From Lysobacterales bacterium (GTDB lineage: Bacteria; Pseudomonadota; Gammaproteobacteria; Xanthomonadales; SZUA-36), in contig JABAAB010000064.1 of NCBI GenBank assembly GCA_014238945.1, positions 1 to 64,000 on the forward strand: a stretch of DNA of 64,000 nucleotides, read 5' to 3'. Of this stretch, positions 9,678 through 18,635 are shown one piece after another. The first letter of the stretch is position 1, and the number at the start of each line of letters is the position of its first letter. The notes under the pieces are model-generated. The model was not told the DNA's origin and did not search any database. It saw nothing but the letters and a program-made list of their open reading frames with translations. The translations under genes and the position numbers were made by a program.

Positions 9678-9821
9678 TCACAAAGCGCCTACTCCCGCTT
9701 GAGCAATCTGGCCATCCTGGTCAGATCTAACCCCACTAATCCCCATGGCCCCGACAATTTCCTCGCCGAACTGCAGCGGGATACCACCTTCAATCGGAAG
9801 CATATTGCAAAGTGACGGTAA
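9678..9821 (-). pseudogene. C-terminal remnant of a GlcG/HbpS-like heme-binding-family protein
   Basis: The minus-strand frame ending in TGA at 9678 reads LPIEGGIPLQFGEEIVGAMG, then ISGVRSDQDGQIAQAG and GAL. This is the conserved C-terminal signature of the GlcG/HbpS (DUF336) family. The first two thirds of a GlcG protein are absent. Upstream, the DNA is covered by a different protein-like frame (9790-10331), so the fragment is probably left over from a deletion. It should not be functional. Confidence 0.7.
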
Positions 9822-10331
9822 TCTGCTGACCTTTGCGCTGTGAAGTTGCATTCGAGAATTGGGCGCTGAATCCGGGTGCAGTGATGCTGACAATCCCATC
9901 AACCGAATCTACTTCGGGTCGGGCGAGACCTGTGACCATGACCCAGGCCACGCCGTTGTACAGGGGATGGACCCCCGCGCCGCGGGTCAACGCGGAAATA
10001 TCGGCATCTTCTCCATCGATCGCATCCATTTCGCCGGTCTCATTTCCAACACGTAACCAGCGTTTGTGCAGTAACCCATCCGCCAGTGTCTCTATGTTCG
10101 CCGGGTCGAAACCCTGGGGCCAGAGTGGGTTTGACTCGTTGGCCATAATTCCTTTGCCCTGGCCAACTTTTCCACGTTTTCTGCAATCTCAATAACCCGG
10201 GCCTGATCGTGTTCTGTAGCGAATGCGTTGTGGCTCAACAGGGCCATCACGATCAGAATATGTGTGGACAGTGACCAAGCTTCGCGAACACGAACGGTTA
10301 TGGTACGACAGCACTCCATAGCTTCGTTCAT
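9790..10331 (-). pseudogene. Exported protein of unknown family, frameshifted
   Basis: Two overlapping frames appear to be one gene. The first (start at 10331) has a signal peptide (THILIVMALLSHNAFA) and a mature start EHDQARVIEIAENVEKLARA. The second continues from about 10146 with NESNPLWPQGFDPANIETLA and runs to a stop at 9790. The first frame loses protein character exactly where the second begins (10140-10160), which points to an indel. An AAGGA site before the ATG at 10146 leaves open re-initiation. I do not recognise the family. Its 3' end abuts the GlcG remnant. Confidence 0.5.
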
Positions 10332-10497
10332 ATATATCTCCCTGATGTGTGCAATGGCTATCTATCACTGACGCAATCTGAATGCAAAAACGTTACTAAC
10401 GCGCGATACCGCTGATGGACCGGATCTCAAATGAGCTTAATTTGACATTCCGGCGCAATGCGCCATGCTAGGCGTCTTCCAAAATTATTAATAAAAA

Positions 10498-12321
10498 ATG
10501 TCGATAATTTCCGAACTGAAAAGACGCAATGTTTTCCGAGTGGCGTTGCTGTATACCATATCCGGCTGGCTGATCCTGCAGGTGGCCGATGTATTGTTCG
10601 AGCAACTGGGTGTCCCGGGTTGGGCATTCCGCCTGGTGTTTGGTCTGTTACTTATCGGTTTTCCGTTGGTGGTGGTCTTTTCCTGGATTTACGAATTGAC
10701 ACCTGAAGGTATCCGGAAAGAGGAGCAAATATCCCTAGACCAATCCATAGCACGCTCTACCGGTCAGCGTATCAACAAAGCCATTGTTGCATTGCTGATC
10801 ATTGCTATCCTGACGGTCGTTGTCGACCGATTGGTACCGGAAACAGCCGGCACTGCCACAACTGATGTCGCAACAACACCCACCAGCGATGATGGGACGC
10901 TTGATACACAAAAAACTATGGCACCCAATGCTGTTTCTGACATTTCAGACAAATCGATTGCGGTCCTGCCCTTCGTCAACATGAGTGGCGATGAGGAGAA
11001 TGAATATTTCTCCGACGGTTTGACCGAGGAACTATTGAATGCACTGGCAAAAATTAATGATCTGAAGGTCACAGGACGCACATCCTCGTTTGCTTTCAAA
11101 GGCCAGAATGCCGACTTGCGTGACATTGGCAAGGCCCTGAACGTTGCCCATATCCTGGAAGGCAGTGTACGCAAGGCAAAGGACCGGGTCCGAATCACTG
11201 CCCAATTGATCAAGGTGGATGACGGATACCACCTCTGGTCGGACACCTACGACCGGGAATTGGATGATATTTTTGCAATACAGGAGGAAATCGCATCCAG
11301 GGTCGTGTCCCAGCTCACTTCAACCCTGTTGGGGGACTCGGAGGAGCCACTGGTGCGTATGGGTACTGCCAATGCCGGGGCCTACGAGGCATATCTCAGG
11401 GGCAGGCATGTATTTGAACGGGCGGTTGATGATCCGCAGGCACACGCAGATGCCGGGCGATTGTTTGACCGGGCGCTGGAACTGGATCCGGGCTTTACAT
11501 TGGCCTGGTATGGACATTTCAGAGTACTGACTTTCCGCCACCGTGGAGGACAGATTGATTTCAGTGCTGGTGTCAGGCAAATACGTGAACTGGCGGACAA
11601 GCTCATTAAGATGGATCCGCTGCTGGCGGAGAGCCACACAGCCTCGGGTCGCGCAAGCCTGGTCGAAATGAACTGGGCCAAGGCCGAGGCCGATTACAGG
11701 GAAGCATTGCGGCTGAACCCGGGGAACATTAATTCCCTGATCGGTTACGCAGGATTGTTGTGGCTTCTTGACCGGTCGTCAGAAGGCCTGGGTTTTGCCG
11801 TAGAGGCGCTGGAGCGTGACCCATTGAACTTGCAGGCATTGAGGGCAGTTGCAACGAACTACAGTGTTGCCGGTCAGTGTGAAAAGGCAAAAGAAATTGT
11901 TGACCGTGCTTTGAGTATTGAACCGCAACTGGGTCGAGTCAGGGCCATTCTTGCCCACTGCTACCTGTACGGTGAGAACAATCCCGGGCGGGCGATTACC
12001 TATTTGAATGATGAGACTCTGTCGTTTCGGCGTCTTTCGGGCCTGGCAATTGCCCATGATAAATTGGGGGACCGTGCAGAGGCTCAATTACACCTGGACC
12101 AGCTGATCCGGTCTGATGGAGAAAAAGCCAGTTACCAGTATGCTCAGGTTTACGCGCAATGGGGTGAAACCGAGCGGGCCCTGGCTGCACTGGAACACGC
12201 CTGGGAAATTCAGGATACCGGCACGGTTCTGATGAAGATTGACCCCCGTCTCGACCCGATACGTGACCAGCCCCGTTTTATTACGCTGATGGAGAAATGG
12301 GAAAATCCGGACAAGCGATAA
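10498..12321 (+). CDS. Membrane-anchored TolB-like/tetratricopeptide-repeat protein
   Basis: 607 residues. The N-terminus (ISELKRRNVFRVALLYTISG) and two close membrane helices (about 15-36 and 44-66) lead to YELTPEGIRKEEQ. A third helix lies at about 94-111. The following domain (about 155-280) starts KSIAVLPFVNMSGDEENEYF and contains SDGLTEELLNALAKINDLKV. This is the TolB-N/FlgO-like module also found next to adenylate cyclase and winged-helix domains. The remainder is TPR repeats (about 300-590). Proteins of this build are numerous in marine gammaproteobacteria; their role is unknown but protein-protein interaction at the membrane is likely. No cyclase or DNA-binding domain is present. The ATG at 10498 has no strong ribosome site. 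Confidence 0.85.
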   Translation: MSIISELKRRNVFRVALLYTISGWLILQVADVLFEQLGVPGWAFRLVFGLLLIGFPLVVVFSWIYELTPEGIRKEEQISLDQSIARSTGQRINKAIVALLIIAILTVVVDRLVPETAGTATTDVATTPTSDDGTLDTQKTMAPNAVSDISDKSIAVLPFVNMSGDEENEYFSDGLTEELLNALAKINDLKVTGRTSSFAFKGQNADLRDIGKALNVAHILEGSVRKAKDRVRITAQLIKVDDGYHLWSDTYDRELDDIFAIQEEIASRVVSQLTSTLLGDSEEPLVRMGTANAGAYEAYLRGRHVFERAVDDPQAHADAGRLFDRALELDPGFTLAWYGHFRVLTFRHRGGQIDFSAGVRQIRELADKLIKMDPLLAESHTASGRASLVEMNWAKAEADYREALRLNPGNINSLIGYAGLLWLLDRSSEGLGFAVEALERDPLNLQALRAVATNYSVAGQCEKAKEIVDRALSIEPQLGRVRAILAHCYLYGENNPGRAITYLNDETLSFRRLSGLAIAHDKLGDRAEAQLHLDQLIRSDGEKASYQYAQVYAQWGETERALAALEHAWEIQDTGTVLMKIDPRLDPIRDQPRFITLMEKWENPDKR

Positions 12322-12344
12322 TGGTAACTGGGTGAAGTCTCAGT

Positions 12345-12938
12345 TCATCTGAGGCTGGTTTTTACGGCTTCCAGAAAGTTGGCATCGACACGGCCGATCT
12401 GTTCAGTATTCGCAAGCTGTATTCCGTCACGATCAAGCAGGATAATCCGGGTGGTGTGATTGAACTCCCCGCCCGGGAGTTTTTTGTACTTGATGCCAAA
12501 TACACCCGCAATCATGCGCAGATCACCGTGATCCGGTCTGACCATGGACCAACGATGGGCATCGATAGAATGATCCGTCATCGTTTGCAGAAGTTTCTCA
12601 GCGGTATCACGTTCGGGATCGATACTGATGGTCATAACCCTCAGTTGGTCGCGCTCTTCTTCCGTGAGTTCGGATTCCAGAATCTTGATGGTGCTGATGA
12701 GCATGGGGCACACGTGCGGGCAACTGGCGTAAAACATGGTGACCAGCACGGGTTGTCCCTTGTACCGATCCAGTTGAATCAAGTCTCCATTCTGGTCTTC
12801 AACCCCTAGCTGGAGATGATAGACAGAATCCGGTGGTAAGACCTGGTCATCCCCCGCCCTGGCGATCGAAATTTGCGCAATGGAGAGCATCATGGTCACT
12901 AAAATCATGGTGGGCGCGTTGAGTATTTGTCTGTTCAT
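12345..12938 (-). CDS. SCO1/SenC-family copper chaperone
   Basis: 197 residues with an N-terminal signal/anchor segment and a thioredoxin fold. The copper ligands are Cys73 and Cys77 (FYASCPHVCPM) and His161 (GGEFNHTTR). SCO proteins deliver copper to periplasmic copper sites, classically the CuA centre of cytochrome oxidase. Here the gene closes the nirK locus, so copper supply to nitrite reductase is a reasonable inference. The start at 12938 was chosen because its ATG overlaps the TGA of the upstream SUMF1 gene (ATGA), implying translational coupling; a longer frame to 12965 would run into that gene. Confidence 0.92.
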   Translation of the reverse strand: MNRQILNAPTMILVTMMLSIAQISIARAGDDQVLPPDSVYHLQLGVEDQNGDLIQLDRYKGQPVLVTMFYASCPHVCPMLISTIKILESELTEEERDQLRVMTISIDPERDTAEKLLQTMTDHSIDAHRWSMVRPDHGDLRMIAGVFGIKYKKLPGGEFNHTTRIILLDRDGIQLANTEQIGRVDANFLEAVKTSLR

Positions 12939-13723
12939 TGTTGGTAACCGGTATCTCTGGCACAACGAAAACCCAGGTTGCGTGTGGTGTAGCGGGCTTC
13001 AAGGGCGCTGAGCATGGCAACACGCATCAATACGGCATAGTTTTCTTTTTGCTCCATTGTGATGGCACCAGCGCCACAGAACTGAAGTTCATCTGCGCCG
13101 CCCTGTTCCCGGTTATCCGCGCTGACCAGGAATGCACTGAAGTCATCGACCCATTCCCAGACCAGGCCATGAATATCATAATTCCGGTAATGGTTTTTCG
13201 GGCCACGCCTGACTTCTCCGATACCGTCGCTGCCAGACTGCGAATACCATGACAGGATCGACTGCCGCCATTCAGGCAGTGCCCTGGCATCTGCCAATTC
13301 TTCATTTGCGGCGGCTACATATTCCCACTCGTACCAGGTGGGCAGTCTTGCCTCCTGCCAACCGCAGTAGGCGTTTGCCGCGAACCAGCTGACCTGTGTT
13401 ACAGGCTGTTTCTGATCCGATTCGGGCCCCAGAGATATCGGGTTGGCCCAGGTGGACAGATATTGATCATCAACAAACAACGCAACCGCATTACCTCGCT
13501 GCCATTGGGGGTTATGCAGGACAAAGCGCAGGAATTCAGCATTGGTTACCGGTGTCTCCTGTATCTCAAACGCGACAACAGCGACCAGATTGTCATCCTC
13601 CTCTTCGGGAATAACAGATCTGAATTCACCTGTTGGAATGGGTACAAACTCATTGGCAAACGATGACCGAATATCTCCGGCTGACAAGAGCGCAAGCGCG
13701 AGCAGCGCGATGATCAGGTGCAT
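12935..13723 (-). CDS. nirV: NirV-like SUMF1 (formylglycine-generating-enzyme fold) protein
   Basis: 262 residues with a signal peptide (MHLIIALLALALLSAGDIRS) and a SUMF1/FGE-sulfatase fold: FVPIPTGEFRS, FEIQETPVTNAEFLRFV, PVTQVSWFAANAYCGWQ, ARLPTWYEWEYVAAA, GLVWEWVDDF and the C-terminal RNLGFRCARD. SUMF1-type proteins beside copper nitrite reductase genes are called NirV; their function is not established. Sulfatase activation is unlikely given the context. GGAA lies 8 bases before the ATG. The stop overlaps the SCO start and the gene follows the cytochrome c segment by 23 bases, so all form one operon. Confidence 0.85.
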   Translation of the reverse strand: MHLIIALLALALLSAGDIRSSFANEFVPIPTGEFRSVIPEEEDDNLVAVVAFEIQETPVTNAEFLRFVLHNPQWQRGNAVALFVDDQYLSTWANPISLGPESDQKQPVTQVSWFAANAYCGWQEARLPTWYEWEYVAAANEELADARALPEWRQSILSWYSQSGSDGIGEVRRGPKNHYRNYDIHGLVWEWVDDFSAFLVSADNREQGGADELQFCGAGAITMEQKENYAVLMRVAMLSALEARYTTRNLGFRCARDTGYQQ

Positions 13724-13746
13724 ATTTCCAGAACTTCCTGATGGCC

Positions 13747-14172
13747 CTAGTGAGCAGCCCCTTCCGGTATTGCAGTTACAGCACGTATCCCCGCGACCTC
13801 ATCCGTGGTCACCACCCCGCCTTCGTTACCCCAGCTATTAAGGGAAAAAGTCAGGATATTGGCGATTTCGTCATCATTCAACTGACTCATTGCCGGCATT
13901 ACCGAACTGTAATCAATCCCATTGACCGTGACGGGCCCGCTGAGGCCATTGAGTACGATCTCAACTGCCCTGCGCTGGTCTGCCATCAGGTAGTCAGAAT
14001 TGGCCAGTGGTGGAAAAACACCTTCCAGCCCCTCGCCATTTTGTTGGTGGCAGACCGAACAGGTACCGTTGTACAAAACCATACCCGCCTGGATCTGTTG
14101 TTCCTTGGTGACCATGCCGGAGCTCTGTGCACTGGCAATTTCACTGACGATCGCCAACTCGTCTGCTTCCAC
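13747..14172 (-). CDS. Cytochrome c domain, detached C-terminal part of the nirK fusion
   Basis: 141 codons from a GTG at 14172. It contains one c-type heme site, CSVCH (residues 38-42 of this piece), with the distal Met probably in SSVMPAMSQLND. It is in the same frame as nirK: after the TAA at 14187-14185 the frame continues Leu-Gly-Asp-Lys-Val-Glu-Ala-Asp. This matches the linker normally found between the cupredoxin part and the C-terminal cytochrome of Cu-heme nitrite reductases. On its own the piece has no signal peptide and no ribosome site, so it could not be exported and given heme unless the stop is read through. Best seen as the severed electron-donor domain of nirK. Confidence 0.85.
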   Translation of the reverse strand: MEADELAIVSEIASAQSSGMVTKEQQIQAGMVLYNGTCSVCHQQNGEGLEGVFPPLANSDYLMADQRRAVEIVLNGLSGPVTVNGIDYSSVMPAMSQLNDDEIANILTFSLNSWGNEGGVVTTDEVAGIRAVTAIPEGAAH

Positions 14173-14184
14173 CTTGTCGCCGAG

Positions 14185-15255
14185 TTAGACGTTGTCGACC
14201 TCCTTGCCCGAATAGACTGCCAGGTTGTCAGGACCATCGACCTTGATCATGCCAAGGGCACCCTTATTGAATGCCCTGAATATCGAATGGTCGACGATGA
14301 TCAGGGTGCCCGGAACTTCCACACGAAACTCGGTCACTGCAAAACCTCCGGCGGGTACCAGGGTGGTCTGTACGTTTTCCTGGTAGTAGGTGCCACCCTC
14401 CTGGTATACCTTGTCGAAGATTTCACCGATTACGTGAAAGCTGGAAACCAGGTATGGACCGCCATTTCCAACGAACAAGCGAATGGTGTCACCTACCACG
14501 GTGCTTACCGCCTTGTCACCGACAAGGGCACCTTCTGAGCCGTTGAACAGCACATAGGTTGCGTTTTCTTCAATGGCTTTTTGCATATCGAAAGGCTGAT
14601 GTCCCTTTTCCCGGTACTTTCCGACGGTGTAGAACTCGCCCTGCATGACGTAGAACTCCTTGTCCACCGGTGGAAGCCCCCCGGGCGGTTCCACCAGAAT
14701 CAGACCGTACATGCCATTGGCCACATGCATTCCGACCGGGGCGGTCGCGCAATGGTATACATACAAACTCTGGTTGAGGGCCTTGAAACTGAATACGGCC
14801 TCGTGACCCGGTGCGGTGAAACTCGAAGTTGCTCCGCCACCCGGTCTGGTCACTGCGTGCAGGTTGATATTGTGCGGCATCTTGGAATCGGGATGATTCT
14901 TCAAGTGGAATTCCACCGTGTCTCCCTGTCGAATTCTAATAAAACTGCCAGGCACCGTACTGCCAAATGTCCAGAAAGTGTAGGTAACACCTTCGGAGAT
15001 TTCCATATCGAGTTCCCGCACTTCCATATCGACGATGACCTTGGCCGGGTAGTCACGATTTACCGGTGGAGGGACTTCGGGAGCGGATGTGAGGATGGCC
15101 TGTATGGGCTCTCCCTGCGGCGGTCCAAAATCTCCCGCGGCTGAACCACCGGTATCGGTCTGATTCTGTTGACCCGACTCGACAAAATTGGCAAATAGCA
15201 GGCAGGAACCAAACGCCAACATCAGGAACTGATTCTTAGAGGAAAACTTACTCAT
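14185..15255 (-). CDS. nirK: Copper-containing nitrite reductase NirK, interrupted by an in-frame stop
   Basis: 356 codons with a signal sequence and two cupredoxin domains. NirK reduces nitrite to nitric oxide in the periplasm. Visible ligands: type 1 Cu His128, Cys169, His177, Met182 (spacing [14 protein letters not shown], as in AniA-type enzymes); type 2 Cu His133, His168 and a third His in VDHSIFRAF. The second-sphere His in [11 protein letters not shown] is kept. The catalytic Asp, expected in HNxDxH, is Asn131 here (HNINLH). The frame stops at TAA (14187-14185) directly before the linker to a cytochrome c domain, where relatives have Tyr. Start at 15255: AAGGA precedes it, and the seven codons of the longer frame do not fit a signal peptide. 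First gene of the nirK-cytochrome-nirV-SCO operon. Confidence 0.92.
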   Translation of the reverse strand: MSKFSSKNQFLMLAFGSCLLFANFVESGQQNQTDTGGSAAGDFGPPQGEPIQAILTSAPEVPPPVNRDYPAKVIVDMEVRELDMEISEGVTYTFWTFGSTVPGSFIRIRQGDTVEFHLKNHPDSKMPHNINLHAVTRPGGGATSSFTAPGHEAVFSFKALNQSLYVYHCATAPVGMHVANGMYGLILVEPPGGLPPVDKEFYVMQGEFYTVGKYREKGHQPFDMQKAIEENATYVLFNGSEGALVGDKAVSTVVGDTIRLFVGNGGPYLVSSFHVIGEIFDKVYQEGGTYYQENVQTTLVPAGGFAVTEFRVEVPGTLIIVDHSIFRAFNKGALGMIKVDGPDNLAVYSGKEVDNV

Positions 15256-15399
15256 ATTTAGATCCTTTACAAGCAACGACTCAATGTGGTTTTAGCCGAT
15301 AACATCATTCAAAGTTATTTTGGTTTCAGCCTGAGTGCTGCCCCGCTTATAAAGACCCGTATATTTGTTTGGTGGGAACAGGTTTTGGATTTCAGCCCG

Positions 15400-15689
15400 T
15401 AGTCCAGTGTTACCTGGGCCTGGGCAACGTATTGACCATCGACGGTGAAATCGAGGAGGCGGAACCGTTGCTGAGAGAGGCCTTGTCAATCCAGGAAAAG
15501 GCACTTGAACCCGGTCACTTGGAAATCGCCGAAACCCGCCTGCGACTGGGTCAATTGCTGCTGAGAAAAGGGGATATGGAGCAGGCCAGCGGTTATCTGA
15601 ATCAAAGCATCACCATACTGAGTGTGCATTTTGGCAGCAATTACCGGCTTGTTGAGGAGGCACGGGCCACGATTTCTGCCCTGCCGTAG
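15400..15689 (+). pseudogene. C-terminal remnant of a TPR protein
   Basis: From about 15400 the plus strand reads VVQCYLGLGNVLTIDGEIEE, then AEPLLREALSIQEKALEPGH, and ends LVEEARATISALP before TAG. These are two to three kinesin-light-chain-type TPR units, the usual C-terminal tail of much larger TPR or kinase-TPR proteins. Upstream of 15400 the frame loses this character, and nothing upstream to 15276 could hold the rest of the gene. It is therefore a truncated leftover. The nominal ATG at 15369 is not supported as a true start. Confidence 0.65.
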
Positions 15690-15712
15690 AGTACAGCCAA
15701 TCTGATAACCGA

Positions 15713-16393
15713 TTAAATCTGGTTTTCCAGCTCCGCTTCTTTTTCAAAATCTCCCTGCTCACCGGCTTCGGAATGGTCCGGATAGTAACGGGCAAAGTCA
15801 CTCAACATCTGATCGAGTGGAAGGTCTGAAAAAGTACCACGATAATTCAGGTACTCCATGTGCCTTTTCCCGTCGACATCGAACGGGTGGTAGATCGAGT
15901 CTTCGAGACCATCGAATTCCAGCGGTTTTAAACGAAACTTTTCACACAGTTGGATGTTGAATGCGGGTGTTGCCTTGACCCATTTCTGTTCCAGGTACAC
16001 ATCGGTGTATCCGTGCCAGTAAAAAATATCTGTTCCCATGCTGCGTCGCAGGTTTTCAGTGGTCATGTGATTTTTGACATCGGCATAGCCGAGTCTTGCC
16101 GGGATCCCGGTGGCCCGCAGGCAAGCGGCGTATAGAATGGCCTTGGGTACACACCAGCCACGTGCCGCATCGAGCGTGAATGAAGCAGAATAATCGGCCA
16201 GATCTTCGCTGGAGATATACGGGTCGTAACGTATCTGGTCGCGGACCGCGTAATAGAGGGATATTGCCTTGTCCCTGGCGTTGAGATTTGCCGGGCAATG
16301 TTCCACGACAAAGTCTTGCACCAGTTGATGATCGAAGTCCATCGTCACCGTGGCGCGAAGATAGGTACTCATTATCGGGTCATTCGATTTCAT
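15713..16393 (-). CDS. Transglutaminase-like domain protein
   Basis: 226 residues with the papain-like transglutaminase core: the catalytic Cys81 in ARGWCVPKAILYAA, His in FYWHGYTDVYL, and Asp expected after it. No signal peptide or membrane segment is seen, so it is cytoplasmic. The C-terminal 70 residues include HPFDVDGKRHMEYLNYRG and an acidic tail. Proteins of this type in bacteria mostly act as peptidases or amidases rather than cross-linkers; the substrate is unknown. The first ATG was kept although its ribosome site is poor; an ATG 21 bases downstream is an alternative. Confidence 0.8.
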   Translation of the reverse strand: MKSNDPIMSTYLRATVTMDFDHQLVQDFVVEHCPANLNARDKAISLYYAVRDQIRYDPYISSEDLADYSASFTLDAARGWCVPKAILYAACLRATGIPARLGYADVKNHMTTENLRRSMGTDIFYWHGYTDVYLEQKWVKATPAFNIQLCEKFRLKPLEFDGLEDSIYHPFDVDGKRHMEYLNYRGTFSDLPLDQMLSDFARYYPDHSEAGEQGDFEKEAELENQI

Positions 16394-16522
16394 AGGTTGC
16401 CATGTTACTTCAATTCAATCGTGTCAAAGTGTAATGACTATCCCACCTGTTGCATATGGTCAGGCCGAAATGCATCAGCAAGCGGAAAATATTCCATGAA
16501 ATTGACGATTTCTTTCAGGACG

Positions 16523-17719
16523 CTACAACCGGTAGCGCAGATCGGCCAGTGAAAAGCCCCGCAACGCAAGGCCCGACTCCTCACTCAATCCACGACCCAG
16601 TGCCATGACCTGAAATCGTTCCCCCATTTCTGTGGGAGAGGTCAGACGACGCACCTGGTTATGCATCAAAATCTGCTGTTTCTGAGGTAGTGATTGAAAA
16701 TTGCTGATCATCTTATCCAGGCCACAGGCCATCAAAAACATGGCCTGGCTGGTATAGCCGGAAACCTCCAGGTCACAGTAATCTGCGGCCTCGGCCAATG
16801 CCGTAAAATCAACGAATGCACTGATATCGGTCAGACCCGGCCAATGGAATGGGTCATCGTGTGCACGGTGCCGGTAATGGCAGATCAGGGTACCGTCACG
16901 GCGATCTGGCCGATAATACTCTGTGCGCGGGTAGCCATAGTCGATAAACAGGGCCACGCCTTTGTTCATACTGGCCGTAATGGCCTCCAGCCAGGGGGAC
17001 AGACGCGTGTTGATCTCGGAGCAATAGCCGTGACCAGGAGGCCGTTCCAGCCCGGATATGATAGCCTGCACGCGCTCTTCAATGGGGGTCGGGCACGAGC
17101 CATTGATCCAACGGAACCGGTCGGAATCGACGCCGACCTGTAATTGCCTGATACCCTCGCTGGTTATACAAAAGCGGTCAACCGTGAGCGCGTCGAGGAC
17201 CTCGTTTGCCAGCATGACCCCCTGCCAGTCTGAATCGGGTGGCTTATCCAGCCATTTAATCCGATCCATCCAGTGCGGCACCACCCTGGAAAAAGTTTCC
17301 TTCTGTACCTGCCGCAGATAAGCGCTGCGCTCCAGAATTCTGTATTGATCAGGAGGATGGCTGTGCTCCAGAAACTTTAGAAGGTCTGCGGCCAGAACGC
17401 CGTTACCGGCGCCAGCTTCAAGAATTTCATATTGATCCAGTTCATTGGCGACCTGTTCAACCTGCTTTGCCAGGCAACGGGCGAAAAGGTCACCCAGCAG
17501 GGGGGCGGTTACAAAGTCACCGGTTTCACCAAATTTGTGCAGTCCTGCACTGTAGTAGCCCAGACCGGGCTGATACAGGGCCATTTCCATGAAATCTGAA
17601 AACCCTATGGCACCGTTCAACTCGATTTTTGCCCGTATGATGCGGGCCAGTTTGTCACTTACGAGCTTGAGCTCTTCTGGAGGTTCGGGCAGGATGACAC
17701 GGGAAGTTGCAGAACACAT
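16523..17719 (-). CDS. MidA/NDUFAF7-like SAM-dependent methyltransferase
   Basis: 398 residues of the DUF185 family. Recognisable segments are GAIGFSDFMEMALYQPGLGY near the N-terminus, GDFVTAPLLGDLFARCLAKQ, and the SAM-binding motif EILEAGAGNGVLAADLL (about 103-119). FIDYGYPRTEYYRPDRRDGT follows near 265. The mitochondrial homologue methylates an arginine of complex I during assembly; bacterial members are presumed protein arginine methyltransferases but targets are mostly unknown. It diverges from the pteridine reductase gene with only 9-15 bases between starts, so promoters must overlap the coding ends. Confidence 0.88.
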   Translation of the reverse strand: MCSATSRVILPEPPEELKLVSDKLARIIRAKIELNGAIGFSDFMEMALYQPGLGYYSAGLHKFGETGDFVTAPLLGDLFARCLAKQVEQVANELDQYEILEAGAGNGVLAADLLKFLEHSHPPDQYRILERSAYLRQVQKETFSRVVPHWMDRIKWLDKPPDSDWQGVMLANEVLDALTVDRFCITSEGIRQLQVGVDSDRFRWINGSCPTPIEERVQAIISGLERPPGHGYCSEINTRLSPWLEAITASMNKGVALFIDYGYPRTEYYRPDRRDGTLICHYRHRAHDDPFHWPGLTDISAFVDFTALAEAADYCDLEVSGYTSQAMFLMACGLDKMISNFQSLPQKQQILMHNQVRRLTSPTEMGERFQVMALGRGLSEESGLALRGFSLADLRYRL

Positions 17720-17734
17720 AGGCAGGTAGTGTCA

Positions 17735-18487
17735 GTGAGTGATATCACAAAGTCCAGCACAAGATTTGCATTGATTACCGGTGCGGCGCGCCGTATCGGA
17801 GCGTGTATCGCACAGACCCTGCACCAGCGCGGGTGTCATGTGTTTTTGCACTACCACAGCAGTGATGTGGAAGTGGCCGGGCTTGCTGCGGGCTTTAATT
17901 CTTCCCGGCCTGAAAGTGCAGTCATAATACAAGCTGACCTCGAAGACCCTGATCAGGTTGAACAATTGGCCCTCGAGGTAAAAGCTCATAGCGGGCGACT
18001 GGATCTTCTGGTCAACAATGCGTCACGGTTTTTCCCTACCACGCCCGGCAGCACCACCCCGGAACAATGGGATGCTTTGATGAACAGCAACCTGCGTGGC
18101 CCATATTTCCTGACCCAGGCGTTGTTGACTCAACTGCAAACCGCTGGTGGAAGTGTGGTCAACCTGCTGGATGTCCATGCAGTCAGACCCATGCGTGATC
18201 ATGCCGTATATTGCATGGCAAAGGCCGGTCTGCAGATGATGACGCTGGCGCTGGCAAAGGACCTGGGTCCACAAGTTCGTGTCAATGCTGTTGCTCCCGG
18301 CGCCATCCTTTGGCCAGAGCAGGACCATCCGCCTCAGTACCAGCAAAATATCCTGAAGAAAACCGTAATGGGTCGGGCCGGAACGCCTGAAGACATTGCT
18401 TCGGCCGTGGTGTACCTCGGTCTCGATGCTCCTTATGTGACCGGACAGGTGCTGGCGGTTGATGGAGGCCGCAGTTTGAATATTTGA
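17735..18487 (+). CDS. Pteridine reductase (FolM-like SDR)
   Basis: About 250 residues. The nucleotide motif TGAARRIG (with Arg-Arg rather than SGIG) is typical of pteridine/dihydrobiopterin reductases, as is NNASRFFPT in place of NNAG. The catalytic Tyr and Lys are in AVYCMAKAG, and the end AVDGGRSLNI is a normal SDR finish. It is likely to reduce dihydrofolate or dihydromonapterin with NADPH. Its position beside folK-folB supports a folate/pterin role. GTG at 17735 is preferred because AGG lies 8 bases upstream; GTG at 17729 is the longer alternative with too short a spacing. Confidence 0.88.
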   Translation: MSDITKSSTRFALITGAARRIGACIAQTLHQRGCHVFLHYHSSDVEVAGLAAGFNSSRPESAVIIQADLEDPDQVEQLALEVKAHSGRLDLLVNNASRFFPTTPGSTTPEQWDALMNSNLRGPYFLTQALLTQLQTAGGSVVNLLDVHAVRPMRDHAVYCMAKAGLQMMTLALAKDLGPQVRVNAVAPGAILWPEQDHPPQYQQNILKKTVMGRAGTPEDIASAVVYLGLDAPYVTGQVLAVDGGRSLNI

Positions 18488-18544
18488 AGGTCGTGAATGT
18501 ATTTGAGGGGGTGTTGGCAGACGGGGTGTCCAATGAATAAGCAA

Positions 18545-18620
18545 TTGCCCTTGTTTAGTGCTCTGCAAGCGTGAGGAGGTCCCGGATAATGCTTCGCATT
18601 TCCGGGATGACCTCATCACT
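18545..18620. repeat. Interspersed repeat, right half only
   Basis: The segment with TGCTCTGCAAGCGTGAGGAG followed by GTCCCGGATAATGC and TTCCGGGATGACC resembles the right half of the repeats at 36338-36591 (CTCTGCGAGCGCACGGAGGTC, CCGGGTTCCGC, GATGACG). It contains a small imperfect inverted repeat around TCCCGGA / TTCCGGGA. It lies in the convergent gap between the pteridine reductase gene and folK. Confidence 0.5.
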
Positions 18621-18635
18621 TTTGGTCAACATTGA

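Noticed and set aside
12935-13723. SUMF1 protein as a sulfatase-activating enzyme for the sulfatase-fold gene at 20.8 kb
   Set aside because: The sulfatase-fold protein has Thr, not Cys or Ser in a CxPxR motif, and the SUMF1 gene belongs to the nirK operon.
13741-14538. 265-codon plus-strand frame across the nirK/cytochrome boundary
   Set aside because: It is antisense to clear heme- and copper-binding sequence and has no family features.
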